From Flavobacterium sp. (lineage in GTDB: Bacteria; Bacteroidota; Bacteroidia; Flavobacteriales; Flavobacteriaceae), in NCBI GenBank assembly GCA_016714905.1, contig JADKBW010000013.1:17411-81410 (forward strand): a stretch of 64,000 nt of DNA. Direction: 5' to 3'. Position 1 is the stretch's first letter; each line of letters starts with the position of its first letter. This document shows positions 21,922 through 32,450 of the stretch, in pieces. Under the pieces are notes generated by a model. It saw only the letters and a program-made list of their open reading frames with translations. It had not been told where the DNA came from and made no database searches. The position numbers and the translations under genes are program-made.

Positions 21922-22590
21922 ATGAGTTTTGTCAGAGCATTAGAAACAGCTTTCCAAAATAACAGTTCGCGTGAACTTGCCATTCCCATGGAAAACTACA
22001 TGAAAAATCACTTTACCTTCTACGGCATCAAAACCGAGAAAAGACGATTGATTTTCAAATCGATTTGGCAGGAACATCAAAATGAAGTCAAACAAAATGG
22101 TCGTGAAATCACACTGCAATTGTTTGCTTTCAAAGAACGTGAAATGCATTATTGCGGCATCGAAATTCTCATCAAAAATCTAAAGAAAAACTATCAAATT
22201 GATGATATTCAACTCATCGAAAAAATACTTATAACCAATTCTTGGTGGGATTCTGTCGACACGATTGCAAAATATATCTTGGGTCAGTATTTGATCGAAT
22301 TTCCAAACGAAACCAAAAAAGTCATTAACCGGTTTTCCGATTCAGATAATATGTGGCTCAATCGCGCCGCCATTCTATTTCAGTTAGGCTACAAACAAAA
22401 AACAAACGCCTATACTCTTTTTCGAGAATGTATTAAACACGCCCATTCAAAAGAATTTTTTATTCAAAAAGCCATCGGTTGGGCGTTGCGCGAATACGGC
22501 AAATACTTTCCAAATGAAGTAAGAGAATTTGTAAAACAAGCCAACTTAAAACCACTCAGCAACAAAGAAGCTCTAAAAAATATTTCTTAA
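21922..22590 (+). CDS. AlkD-like DNA alkylation repair protein
   Basis: HEAT-like repeat protein of 222 residues. MENYMKNHFTFYGI matches the conserved N-terminal segment of the AlkD/AlkC DNA glycosylase family, and WWDSVDTIA carries the family's Trp and Asp used to bind alkylated DNA. ALREYGKYFP near the end is also conserved. It should remove N3- or N7-alkylpurines without base flipping. The ATG at 21922 is chosen because it follows the ggt stop; another ATG at 21904 would overlap ggt. Confidence 0.88.
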   Translation: MSFVRALETAFQNNSSRELAIPMENYMKNHFTFYGIKTEKRRLIFKSIWQEHQNEVKQNGREITLQLFAFKEREMHYCGIEILIKNLKKNYQIDDIQLIEKILITNSWWDSVDTIAKYILGQYLIEFPNETKKVINRFSDSDNMWLNRAAILFQLGYKQKTNAYTLFRECIKHAHSKEFFIQKAIGWALREYGKYFPNEVREFVKQANLKPLSNKEALKNIS

Positions 22591-22821
22591 CTCGTGAGGG
22601 CAATTATATTAACATTTAAATTCTATGAAAACCACATAGAATCATAGAAAAAAGAGTTCTATAGACCAATCATTGATTTACATATATATGATCTGCTATG
22701 CTAAAATGAATTGCCTTAAAAACTATGTTTCAATGTGCTTGAAAAATAAAAAAGCGAATTACTCCCAATGATTATTTCTTAAATTCATTTTAGTCGTAAA
22801 TTAGCGTTTTCGTCCAAACCA

Positions 22822-24606
22822 ATGTTTAAAAAAGCGATTCGCAAAATTGAAAGTATCATCGCCTGGTCTCAGACCAAACTGTCGACCAAGCAATTCTTGT
22901 TCGTATCGAGTGTATTGGTTGGTATTTCGGCAGCATTCGCAGTAATTGTCCTAAAGACATTTGCCCATTGGGTTTTTACTACTGCAACCTCCATCAATGG
23001 AATACTCAAGTTAAGTTTTATTAATAGTTTATTGCCAGTCATTGGAATTCTTCTCACCGTTTTTGTAGTCAAAAAACTCCTTGGTGGCACCATCGAGAAA
23101 GGCACTTCGCAAATTCTGTACGCTGTTGCCAAAAAAGCGAGTATCATTCCACGGAAACAAATGTATGCGCAAATCGTGACGAGTTCATTAACCGTTGGAC
23201 TTGGCGGTTCCGCCGGATTAGAAAGTCCCATTGTCATTACCGGTGCCGCTTTTGGTTCGAATTATGCGCAACGGTACAAACTCAGTTACAAAGACCGAAC
23301 TCTACTGATTGGTTGTGGTGTTGCCGCTGGAATTGCCGCTGCTTTTAATGCACCAATCGCAGGCGTTTTATTCGCGATAGAAGTTTTGCTGGTCGATGTG
23401 AGTATTTCTGCCTTCACGCCAATCATGATTTCCGCCGCAACTGGAGCCTTAGTTTCGACGATGGTTTTAGACGAATCTATTTTGTTATCCTTCAATCAAC
23501 AGCAAACTTTCAACTACAGAAATGTTCCGTATTATATTTTACTTGGCATTTTCACTGGGCTGATTGCTATTTATTACTCCAGAAACTTTCAACGCATTGA
23601 ACATTTCTTTTTCAGATTACGTGTAAAGCCTTATACGAAAGCACTCTTTGGCGCCTCAATTCTAGCCATCATCATCTTTATTTTTCCCTCACTTTTTGGC
23701 GAAGGTTATGAAAGCATCAGAACGTTATCCGAAAACAATCCACAACAATTATTAGAAAACACACTTTTTAGTGACTTCAGAAACAATACTTGGGCACTCA
23801 TTCTATTTATCGGATTGACCTTATTGCTCAAAGTTTTTGCCACAGGAATTACCTTAGGAAGCGGCGGAAATGGCGGCAACTTCGCTCCTTCTCTATTCCT
23901 CGGCTCGTACGCGGGTTTCTTGTTTTCGAAAACCATCAACACGCTTGGAATTGCACATTTACCGATTAGCAATTTTACTTTAGTGGGAATGGCGGGAATT
24001 CTAAGCGGTCTGTTTCACGCGCCGTTAACAGCCATTTTCTTGATTGCTGAAATCACTGGTGGTTATGATTTGATGATTCCACTGATGATGGTTTCTTCCA
24101 TCAGCTTTGCGATTTCTAAACGCTTCGAAAAACATTCCCTCGACAAGAAAAATCTCGCCAAAAAAGGGCAGGCATTTACGGAGAATAAAGACACCAATAT
24201 TCTATCGACTTTAGAAACCGAGAAAATCATTCAAACCGACTACTTAACCATCAAAGATGCAGATAATTTAGAGCAAGTCGTCGATTTGATATCGCATTCC
24301 AATCAAGTAATTTTTGCTGTGATTGATGATGAGAAAAAACTACTCGGAATTGTTCATTTCAACGACATTCGCGAGATTATTTTTAGCGCTTTCAAGGTAA
24401 AATATACGCCTGTCAAAGAAATCATGATTCCGCCCCTAGAGATAGTCTATCCGACCGATAGTATGGAAATCGTTATGGAAAAATTCGAAAAAACCAAAGT
24501 GAATTTTCTGCCTGTTATCAAGAATGGAAAATACTACGGTTTCATTTCTAAAGCGAATGCATTGGAGGCTTATCGTGAGAAACTGAAAGCGATGACGATA
24601 GAATAA
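22822..24606 (+). CDS. ClC family chloride channel/antiporter with CBS pair
   Basis: Membrane protein of 594 residues. The N-terminal ClC domain (about residues 20-430) contains the selectivity-filter segments GGSAGLESP, GIAAAFNAPIAGVLFAIE and GSGGNGGNFAPSLFLG. The C terminus carries two CBS domains (about 460-515 and 530-590), which usually sense adenine nucleotides. The first filter motif reads GSAGLESP where E. coli ClcA has GREGP, so the external gating glutamate may be displaced; whether it is a channel or H+/Cl- antiporter is uncertain. It lies alone between two gaps. Confidence 0.9.
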   Translation: MFKKAIRKIESIIAWSQTKLSTKQFLFVSSVLVGISAAFAVIVLKTFAHWVFTTATSINGILKLSFINSLLPVIGILLTVFVVKKLLGGTIEKGTSQILYAVAKKASIIPRKQMYAQIVTSSLTVGLGGSAGLESPIVITGAAFGSNYAQRYKLSYKDRTLLIGCGVAAGIAAAFNAPIAGVLFAIEVLLVDVSISAFTPIMISAATGALVSTMVLDESILLSFNQQQTFNYRNVPYYILLGIFTGLIAIYYSRNFQRIEHFFFRLRVKPYTKALFGASILAIIIFIFPSLFGEGYESIRTLSENNPQQLLENTLFSDFRNNTWALILFIGLTLLLKVFATGITLGSGGNGGNFAPSLFLGSYAGFLFSKTINTLGIAHLPISNFTLVGMAGILSGLFHAPLTAIFLIAEITGGYDLMIPLMMVSSISFAISKRFEKHSLDKKNLAKKGQAFTENKDTNILSTLETEKIIQTDYLTIKDADNLEQVVDLISHSNQVIFAVIDDEKKLLGIVHFNDIREIIFSAFKVKYTPVKEIMIPPLEIVYPTDSMEIVMEKFEKTKVNFLPVIKNGKYYGFISKANALEAYREKLKAMTIE

Positions 24607-24612
24607 TAAAAC

Positions 24613-24706
24613 TTTTTGGGGGGCCCGGCGGGGGGGGCCCGGCTGGGCTTTTTTTTTGGTGGGCCCCCGCCCCGGGTTTCCTCTCGGGGTGGCGCCCTCC
24701 GCTCCA
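24613..24706. other. GC-rich low-complexity patch, probably corrupted sequence
   Basis: Just after the ClC stop the base composition changes abruptly to long G and C runs (GGGGGGCCCGG, GGGGGGGG, CCCCCGCCCCGGG) in a genome of about one third GC. It returns to normal by about 24707. No gene or hairpin terminator is convincing here. The region between the ClC gene and the lipoprotein should be treated as unreliable. Confidence 0.7.
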
Positions 24707-24734
24707 TCTCTTGATAGTTATTAACGAAACAAAT

Positions 24735-25208
24735 CTAATTCTTAGTGAAAGTCAAATAATCTGTTCCACCATTACCACCACTAACATCTTTCAGTTTTAT
24801 AACTGTTGCTGATTTTTCAATTATTTCCCAATCATCGCTAAGTTCTTCAAATTGAGCTGGTGAACTGAAAGCAATGTTAAAATCTAAATCACTTGGACTA
24901 TCATCACTGCTATTACTATCCGTAATTGACCAAATACCATCATAATTATTAGTTCCATTTGATGCTGTTAAAACATTACTAGCTCCAAACGTAATATTGT
25001 AACCATTAAAATCACTTGTCTCTTCTTGGTCTGTGTCGTAGTAGTACGTAATTCTCCAAGTTCCATTATTTACGATATTGATTACATCACTGGGATTGTT
25101 TCCATTTGATGATGAGTTATCGTCGTCACTACTGCACATTGAAGAAGTAGTAAGCATAAATAACATGGCCATAACGACACTGAATTTGATTTTTTGTAGA
25201 TTTTTCAT
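24735..25208 (-). CDS. Lipocalin-like lipoprotein, unknown function
   Basis: Lipoprotein of 157 residues. Hydrophobic leader (FSVVMAMLFMLTTSSMC) then CSSDDDNSSS. The acidic residues straight after the cysteine resemble the Bacteroidetes signal that sends lipoproteins to the cell surface. The mature part has the GTWRITYY and DGIWSITD strands of small lipocalin-like domains and ends TDYLTFTKN. The substrate is unknown. Confidence 0.75.
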   Translation of the reverse strand: MKNLQKIKFSVVMAMLFMLTTSSMCSSDDDNSSSNGNNPSDVINIVNNGTWRITYYYDTDQEETSDFNGYNITFGASNVLTASNGTNNYDGIWSITDSNSSDDSPSDLDFNIAFSSPAQFEELSDDWEIIEKSATVIKLKDVSGGNGGTDYLTFTKN

Positions 25209-25573
25209 AATGTTTTGTTTTTAATTGTTTTGTCTTAAAAGAAATTGTTTGTTGCAAAACAAGTCAATTGAAGATTACCCTAATGCGATGAATTAAAAAA
25301 AATACCGTTTATTTTACTCATCTCTATTTAAAGCGCTCTAAATTAAGCTTTTAAACAAGAATAAAAAATGATATATATCATAATAAAATTTAAGCTTTGA
25401 ATGTGCTCAAAGCAAAATTCGATTGAATATTTTACAAGACCTACCTAAATTGGGATATTTCGCAGGACATTTCTATCTACTTGCAAATTGTGATCAACTA
25501 TGCTGCGATTTTAATTGTTAATTATTCACTAGTAATTATTCATTATAATACCTTTGCGCTTTGCCATTAAATC
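25209..25573. other. Divergent intergenic region with uvrA promoter element
   Basis: A 365-base AT-rich gap. TACCTTTG at 25549-25556 is a perfect TANNTTTG box 18 bases before the uvrA ATG. A short run of ATATATCA near 25370-25381 has no clear meaning. Nothing else was recognised. Confidence 0.55.
25549..25556 (+). promoter_or_regulatory. uvrA -7 promoter element
   Basis: TACCTTTG fits TANNTTTG and lies 18 bases upstream of the start codon. No SOS-type operator was identified around it. Confidence 0.6.
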
Positions 25574-28403
25574 ATGCTAGATACCGATAATACGATTGAA
25601 GTTATAGGGGCACGCGTCCACAATCTTAAAAACATTGACATCTCGATTCCACGAGAAAAACTAGTGGTCATCACTGGACTCTCTGGCTCAGGAAAGTCGT
25701 CGCTGGCTTTTGATACGATTTATGCGGAAGGACAACGTCGATATGTCGAAACTTTCTCTGCCTATGCGCGACAATTTCTTGGTGGATTAGAACGTCCTGA
25801 CGTAGATAAAATTGACGGTCTTTCCCCAGTCATCGCCATCGAGCAAAAACCACGAGTAAAAGTCCACGTTCTACCGTAGGAACAATTACCGAAATATACG
25901 ATTTCCTCCGATTGCTCTACGCGCGTGCCGCCGATGCCTACAGTTATAATACTGGAGAAAAAATGGTTTCTTATTCCGACGACCAAATCAAGGCGTTGAT
26001 CTTGGAAAATTTTATCGGAAAACGCATCAATATTTTAGCGCCGGTCGTTCGCGCCAGAAAAGGACATTATGGAGAGTTGTTTCAACAAATTGCCAAACAA
26101 GGCTTTCTAAAAGTCCGCGTGAATGGCGATATCAAAGACATCACGCCAGGAATGAAACTCGAGCGTTATAACACGCATGACATCGAAATTGTCATCGACA
26201 GAATGCTCGTCGAAGACACGGCTGAAAACGACAAACGTTTGTCTGAAAGTATCCAAACCGCAATGCATCATGGCGAGAATATCTTGATGATTTTAGAACA
26301 CGACAGTAATGACATTCGATTTTTTAGTCGAAATCTGATGTGTCCCACCACTGGAATTTCGTACCAAAACCCAGAGCCGAATTTGTTTTCGTTCAATTCG
26401 CCCAAAGGAGCCTGTGATCATTGCAATGGTTTGGGAACCGTTCACGAAATCAACTTAAAAAAGATTATTCCAAATCCGAAACTATCCATCAAGCATGGTG
26501 GTTTCTTGCCATTAGGCGAATATAAAAACACGTGGATTTTCAAGCAATTGGAAATTATTGGAGAAAAATTCAACTTCAAAATTACCGACGCCATCGAAGC
26601 AATTCCGGAAGAAGCGATGGATATGATTTTGTATGGCGGCAAAGAAAAATTTGCTGTAGCGTCAAAAACACTAGGTATTACAAAAGAATACAAAATAGAG
26701 TTTGAAGGTATTTCGCATTTTATCAAAAACCAACACGACGAAAGCGGTTCTTCAAGCATCAAACGTTGGGCAAAAGAATTCATGGACGAAATAGAATGTC
26801 CGATTTGCGAAGGTTCCCGTTTGAAAAAGGAATCGATGTATTTCCGCATCAATGACAAAAACATCAATGATTTGTCATCGATGGATATTTCGGATTTATC
26901 AACTTGGTTTGATGAACTTGAAAAATCACTATCCGTAAAACAAAAACAAATCGCCACTGAAGTCATCAAAGAAATCAAAGATCGATTGCACTTTTTAGTG
27001 AATGTGGGCTTGGACTATTTGTCGATTAATCGAAGTTCAAAATCACTTTCTGGTGGAGAAGCACAACGCATCCGATTGGCAACACAAATCGGTTCACAAT
27101 TGGTTGGTGTCTTGTATATTTTAGATGAACCTAGTATTGGTCTACACCAGCGCGATAATGACAAATTGATTAAGTCTTTAGAACAATTGCGCGACATTGG
27201 CAACTCGGTGATCGTCGTCGAACACGATAAAGACATGATCGAACGCGCCGATTTCGTAATTGACATCGGTCCACGTGCCGGAAAATTCGGTGGCGAAATC
27301 ATCAGCATCGGAACACCCGCAGAAACTTTAAAACATCATACGTTGACGGCGCAATATCTCAATGGGGAACTGAAAATTGAAATCCCAAAGAAGCGTCGTG
27401 AAGGCAATGGCAAGTTTTTAAAATTGACTGGAGCAACTGGAAACAACTTAAAAAATGTTTCAATTGAATTGCCTTTAGGTAAAATGATTTGTGTGACGGG
27501 CGTTTCGGGCAGCGGCAAATCGACGTTGATTAATGAGACATTGTATCCGATTTTAAATGAATTTTATTTCAATGGCGTCAAAAAGCCAAAACCCTACAAA
27601 AAAATAGAAGGTTTGGAACATATCGACAAAGTAATTGATATTGACCAAAGTCCCATTGGAAGAACACCACGCTCCAACCCCGCAACCTATACCGATGTCT
27701 TTTCTGAAATCCGAAATTTGTTTACGATGACTTCCGAAAGCATGATTCGCGGATATAAAGCAGGCCGATTTAGTTTTAATGTCAAAGGCGGACGTTGCGA
27801 AACCTGCGAAGGTTCTGGCGTGCGAACGATAGAAATGAATTTCCTTCCCGATGTGTATGTAGAATGTGAAACCTGTATGGGGAAACGATTCAATAGAGAA
27901 ACGTTGGAGATTCGGTATAAAGGCAAATCGATATCTGATATCTTGAATATGACGGTCGATGAAGCGGTTCCGTTTTTGAAAACATTCCGAAAATTTACCG
28001 CAAAGTCAAAACCATTCAAGATGTCGGTTTGGGTTATATCACTTTGGGACAACAAAGCACGACGTTTTCTGGTGGTGAAGCGCAACGAATTAAATTAGCG
28101 GGTGAATTATCAAAAAAAGATACGGGGAATACGTTTTACATCCTCGATGAACCTACAACTGGATTGCATTTTGAAGACATTCGTGTTTTGATGGAAGTCA
28201 TTAATAAGTTGGTCGACAAAGGCAACACGATTTTGATTATCGAGCACAATATGGATGTGATTAAATTGGCTGATTACATTATCGATATTGGTCCAGAAGG
28301 TGGAAAAGGTGGCGGAGAAGTTGTTGCGAAAGGAACTCCGGAAGAAATTGTGAAAAGCAAAAAAAGTTTTACAGCGCAATTCTTGAAAAAAGAAATGGTT
28401 TAA
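25574..28403 (+). CDS. uvrA: Excinuclease ABC subunit A (two frameshifts)
   Basis: About 943 residues, the family's usual length. Two ABC ATPase halves: Walker A GLSGSGKSSLAFD near residue 30 and GVSGSGKSTLINE near 645. Signature motifs are LSGGEAQRIRLATQIG and SGGEAQRIKLAGELS, with Walker B segments LYILDEPSIGLHQRD and FYILDEPTTGLHFED. Zinc-binding cysteines are in CDHCNGLG, CPICEGSR and CETCEGSG. It finds bulky DNA lesions and loads UvrB. Two deletions in homopolymers break it: one A missing in 25845-25849 (restored: EQKTTSKSPRSTVGT) and one T missing in 27973-27977 (restored: FFENIPKIYRK). Both lie in invariant sequence, so these are best read as consensus errors. Confidence 0.93.
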
Positions 28404-28550
28404 TTGATTAATTAACACCCGAACTGAGCGAAGCTAATTGATAATTAAAAAGGCACTGTAACTGATTCTGTGTTAAATCAAAAAATGAAAAATACAGCGC
28501 AGAGTTTTTGAAAAAAGAATTACTTTAGCGGGCTTTTCAATTGACAACGA

Positions 28551-28632
28551 AAGCCCTAGCCCGGATAGTAACGACATCCTTTTGTGCCGGCGTTCGGCGC
28601 AAAAGATAGAGTGGATAGCAGGATCAGCTCCT
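28551..28632 (+). repeat. Dispersed flavobacterial intergenic repeat, copy A
   Basis: Begins AAGCCCTAGCCCGGATAG and ends GCAGGATCAGCTCCTA. It contains a hairpin, CTTTTGTGCCG (28579-28589) with CGGCGCAAAAG (28595-28605). It shares layout and most bases with 58931-59013, but the stem differs by paired changes. It lies in the 251-base gap between uvrA and the LOG-family gene. Confidence 0.75.
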
Positions 28633-28654
28633 AAAAAAATAAAAGTTAAAAAAC

Positions 28655-29383
28655 ATGAGATTGGAAGATTTTGACAATGACGAGGATAAAGTAATCCAAG
28701 ACAAACTGAAGCAAAAAACGTGGAATGAGATCCGCACCAACGACAGCTGGGCGATTTTTAAAATCATGGCGGAATTTGTGAATGGCTATGAAAGTATGGG
28801 ACGCATCGGTCCTTGTGTTTCTATTTTTGGATCGGCGCGGACGAAACCAGAAGATCCGTTTTATTTGTTGGCAGAAAAGATTGCTTATAAAATTAGTAAA
28901 GCGGGTTATGGCGTCATCACTGGCGGCGGTCCCGGAATTATGGAAGCCAGTAATAAAGGTGCGCATTTCGGTGGCGGAACTTCGGTGGGTTTGAATATCG
29001 AATTGCCGTTTGAGCAGCATTACAATCCGTATATTGATCGTGATAAGAATTTGAATTTCGACTATTTCTTTGTTCGGAAAGTGATGTTTGTAAAATACTC
29101 TCAAGGCTTTGTAGTCATGCCAGGCGGATTCGGAACTTTAGACGAGATGTTTGAAGCGATGACTTTGATTCAAACGAAGAAAATCGCAAAATTCCCAATC
29201 ATTTTGGTCGGCACGCAATTTTGGTCTGGCTTAATTGACTGGATTAAAGAAGTTTTGGTGGAAAGAGAAAAAACCGTGAACGAAAAAGACTTGGATTTGT
29301 TTAAAATCGTTGATACCGAAGATGAAGTGTTGGATGTATTGGATAAATTTTATAAAAAATATGATTTGAGTCCAAATTTCTAA
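28655..29383 (+). CDS. LOG family (TIGR00730) Rossmann-fold protein
   Basis: Protein of 242 residues with the lysine-decarboxylase-like/LOG fold: SIFGSARTKPEDPFY, GGGPGIMEASNKGA and the hallmark PGGFGTLDEMFE. Family members cleave cytokinin nucleotides or, in bacteria, act as nucleotide 5'-monophosphate nucleosidases (YgdH/PpnN group). The PGGxGTxxE motif is intact. It follows intergenic repeat copy A by 22 bases. Confidence 0.88.
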   Translation: MRLEDFDNDEDKVIQDKLKQKTWNEIRTNDSWAIFKIMAEFVNGYESMGRIGPCVSIFGSARTKPEDPFYLLAEKIAYKISKAGYGVITGGGPGIMEASNKGAHFGGGTSVGLNIELPFEQHYNPYIDRDKNLNFDYFFVRKVMFVKYSQGFVVMPGGFGTLDEMFEAMTLIQTKKIAKFPIILVGTQFWSGLIDWIKEVLVEREKTVNEKDLDLFKIVDTEDEVLDVLDKFYKKYDLSPNF

Positions 29384-29433
29384 TACGATTTGTGCTCACT
29401 TTCCGTTTTCTTATCCAATAATTTCTTTCCAAC

Positions 29434-32265
29434 TTGAAGTCAATACTCACGAGATTATCAATTCTACTTGCTTTTTTTGCAACCATCGTGTTGCAAGCGC
29501 AGCATACGATTAAGTTGACCGCCAATTTAGATGCCGAGAACAAAACTTTAACCGTAGTTCAAGACCTTACTTATTTCAACCAAAGCAATGACACGATAAA
29601 AACTTTGGTTTTGAATGATTGGATGAATGCTTATTCAGACAAAAATTCTTATCTCGGAAAACGATTTTCGGATGAATTTGTAAGAAGTTTTCACTTTGCA
29701 CCGGAAAAAGAACTTGGGAATACCAACTCGATTTTTATTGTGGATGATAACAATCAAGTCGTTACTTGGAGTCGACCACAAAATCAAGTAGACTTATTAG
29801 AAATTGTACTGACCGAAAAAATACTTCCCTTCGAAAAGAAAGTCCTGCACCTTTCTTATCAAGTAAAAATTCCATCCGATCGTTTTACCAAATATGGTTA
29901 TGATGCCACTCATGAAAGTTTCAAGTTAAGAGATTGGTATTTGGTGCCCGCTCGTTATGAAAACCACCAGTTTATTCGATACAGCAATGCCGACACCGAT
30001 GACATTGCTAATGGAATCTGTGATTATGAATTGGTAGTAAATGTCCCCAATGATTACAAGGTAAATTCCGACTTAACAGAAGCGAGTTCGACGAAAATAA
30101 ACGAACAGTTTTCCTACGCCTTTACTGGAAAAGAGCGACAAGATATTAGTTTGTATATAGAACCTAAACCAAAATTCTACAGCTTCAAAAATGATGAAGT
30201 AGAAGTCGTTACTGATTTGGAAAGCAACAACTTAACGGATATTCAAAAAGCGTTGATGATCGATCGTGTTGTCAACTATGTTCGGGAGAATGTCGGAAAA
30301 TATCCATTTGACAAAATCACAGTTTCTGAAGTCGATTACGAGCGAAATCCTTATTACGGATTGAATCAATTGCCTAGTTTCATCAATGTATTTCAAGATG
30401 AATTTGTTTATGAATTAAAATTTCTAAAAACGTACTTGAACAATTTTCTAAAGAATTCCATGCGTTTGGACTCTAGGAAAGATAATTGGGTTTATGATGG
30501 ATTTCAAGTGTATTTAATGATCAAATACATTGAAGAAAATCGCGAAGGCATGAAAATGCTGGGCGGGTTGTCAAGGCTCAAAGTCTTGCAAGGATTTAAC
30601 ATTATTAATCTAGATTTTAATGACCAGTACAGTTACTTCTATATGTTTATGGCGCGAAAGAACTTAGACCAACCATTAGCGAATTCTAAGGATTCTTTGA
30701 TTCGTTTTAATGAAAAAATTGCTTCCAAATACAGAGCGGGATTGAGTCTGAATTATCTCGACCATTATCTTGAGGAACAAATCGTCTCCAAGTCGATTAC
30801 CAATTTTTACACTTTAAGTGCAGCACAATTCTGTAGTTCCAGCGACTTTGAAAAGTTGCTAAAACAAGGCACTTCCAAAGATATTGACTGGTTTTTTAAG
30901 TCAATTATTGGCACTAGAGACCTGATTGACTTTTCGTTTAAGAACGTTTCAAAAACGAAAGACAGCATCACATTCACAATCAAAAACAGAACAGGAACAA
31001 CCACGCCTATTCCGGTATATGGACTGAAAAACAAGAATATCGTATTCAAAAAATGGTACGACAACATTAAGAAAGACAGCACTTTTACGGTGGATCGCAA
31101 AGAGGCAGACAAAATTGTAATCAATTATAACAACGAAGTTCCAGAGTTTAACAGACGTAACAATTGGCACTCATTAAAAAGCTTTTTCGGAAATAATCGC
31201 CCATATAAGTTTGTGTTGTTTAAGGATATTGAAGATCCAAATTCCAATCAAATCGTTTATGTGCCTTCCATTACGTATAATTTATATGATGGCATCTCGC
31301 CCGGAATTCGATTCAACAACAAGACTTTGTTGAACAAGCCTTTTAATTATGACATCAATCCTGTTTACTCTCCAAATACAGGGTCGCTACGTGGACTTTC
31401 ATCGGTGAGTTTTAATCAATTCATTCGAGATCGACGTTTATTTTATGTTCGATATGGTCTCAGTTCTTCGTATTTTAATTATGCGCCGGACGCCTCGTTT
31501 TTTAAGATAAATCCAAATCTGTCATTCAACTTTAGAGATAATAATTTTCGAAAAAATGACCGGCAAACGCTTGTTTTTAGATACAATATGGTTCAAAAAC
31601 AAGAATCAAAAATTGTGTTAGATAATAAAATGGAAAACTACTCGATATTTAATTTCAAGTACATAGCCAGCAAACAAGAACTCGTTAATTTTTCTAACTT
31701 TCAAACGGATACACAGATTTCAAGTTCATTTGGAAAAGTATCTGCTGAAATAAATTATCGACGATTGTTTCGCAATAATCGACAGTTCAATTTTCGATTA
31801 TTTGCTGGAAGTTTTCTTTATGATAAAACCGATGCGGGCACTTTCAATTTTGGACTTTCAACCATCAATGACTATTTGTTTGAGCAGGAATTGCTCGGAA
31901 GGTCAGAGAAATCAGGTATTTTTAGCCAACAGTTCATTATGGGAGACGGCGGTTTTAAGTCGAAAGTCTTACCTGAATCGGTCAATAAATGGATAGCCAC
32001 GACGAATGTTAGTTTTAATGTATGGAATTGGATTGAAATTTATGGTGACTTGGGTTTGGTTAAGAACAGTAACACTCCCGAAAAATTTGTTTATGACAAT
32101 GGAATTCGTTTCAACTTAGTCCCAGATTATTTCGAATTTTACTTCCCAATTTATTCCAACAATGGCTGGGAGATTGCACAGGACAATTACGGTGAAAAAA
32201 TAAGAATTGTCATTACAATCGACCCAAAAGTGCTCATCAACTTGTTTACTAGAAAGTGGTTTTAA
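29434..32265 (+). CDS. M1 peptidase-like protein fused to an outer-membrane beta-barrel; zinc motif absent
   Basis: Protein of 943 residues; TTG start chosen because it opens a signal peptide (MKSILTRLSILLAFFATIVL, then QAQ). Residues about 25-470 follow the plan of M1 (gluzincin) aminopeptidases: N-terminal beta domain, then YYGLNQLPSFIN where GxMEN is expected. The HExxH zinc motif is missing; its place near residue 330 reads VYELKFLKTYLN. Residues about 600-943 are amphipathic strands (YDGISPGIRFNNKTLL, LFYVRYGLSSSYFNY), ending in LINLFTRKWF, like an outer-membrane barrel. Catalysis through zinc looks unlikely; a binding or assembly role is inference. It follows the LOG gene by 50 bases. 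Confidence 0.75.
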   Translation: MKSILTRLSILLAFFATIVLQAQHTIKLTANLDAENKTLTVVQDLTYFNQSNDTIKTLVLNDWMNAYSDKNSYLGKRFSDEFVRSFHFAPEKELGNTNSIFIVDDNNQVVTWSRPQNQVDLLEIVLTEKILPFEKKVLHLSYQVKIPSDRFTKYGYDATHESFKLRDWYLVPARYENHQFIRYSNADTDDIANGICDYELVVNVPNDYKVNSDLTEASSTKINEQFSYAFTGKERQDISLYIEPKPKFYSFKNDEVEVVTDLESNNLTDIQKALMIDRVVNYVRENVGKYPFDKITVSEVDYERNPYYGLNQLPSFINVFQDEFVYELKFLKTYLNNFLKNSMRLDSRKDNWVYDGFQVYLMIKYIEENREGMKMLGGLSRLKVLQGFNIINLDFNDQYSYFYMFMARKNLDQPLANSKDSLIRFNEKIASKYRAGLSLNYLDHYLEEQIVSKSITNFYTLSAAQFCSSSDFEKLLKQGTSKDIDWFFKSIIGTRDLIDFSFKNVSKTKDSITFTIKNRTGTTTPIPVYGLKNKNIVFKKWYDNIKKDSTFTVDRKEADKIVINYNNEVPEFNRRNNWHSLKSFFGNNRPYKFVLFKDIEDPNSNQIVYVPSITYNLYDGISPGIRFNNKTLLNKPFNYDINPVYSPNTGSLRGLSSVSFNQFIRDRRLFYVRYGLSSSYFNYAPDASFFKINPNLSFNFRDNNFRKNDRQTLVFRYNMVQKQESKIVLDNKMENYSIFNFKYIASKQELVNFSNFQTDTQISSSFGKVSAEINYRRLFRNNRQFNFRLFAGSFLYDKTDAGTFNFGLSTINDYLFEQELLGRSEKSGIFSQQFIMGDGGFKSKVLPESVNKWIATTNVSFNVWNWIEIYGDLGLVKNSNTPEKFVYDNGIRFNLVPDYFEFYFPIYSNNGWEIAQDNYGEKIRIVITIDPKVLINLFTRKWF

Positions 32266-32417
32266 TAGCGTTATTCATGGACCAATAATGCTATTCTAAA
32301 AAGTAATTGACTGTTTTATTGCATATTGAATAATTTATACGGCATTAATCTAAAATAAATTAGAAAAATCACATTACTTATTTTTCGCCTCATTCTAAAA
32401 TCTATAAGTTTTTTAAT

Positions 32418-32425
32418 TAAATTTG
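32418..32425 (+). promoter_or_regulatory. Bacteroidetes -7 promoter element
   Basis: TAAATTTG, a perfect TANNTTTG, 25 bases before the start at 32451. Confidence 0.55.
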
Positions 32426-32450
32426 TGGACCAAAGCAACATCCCGCCTTT

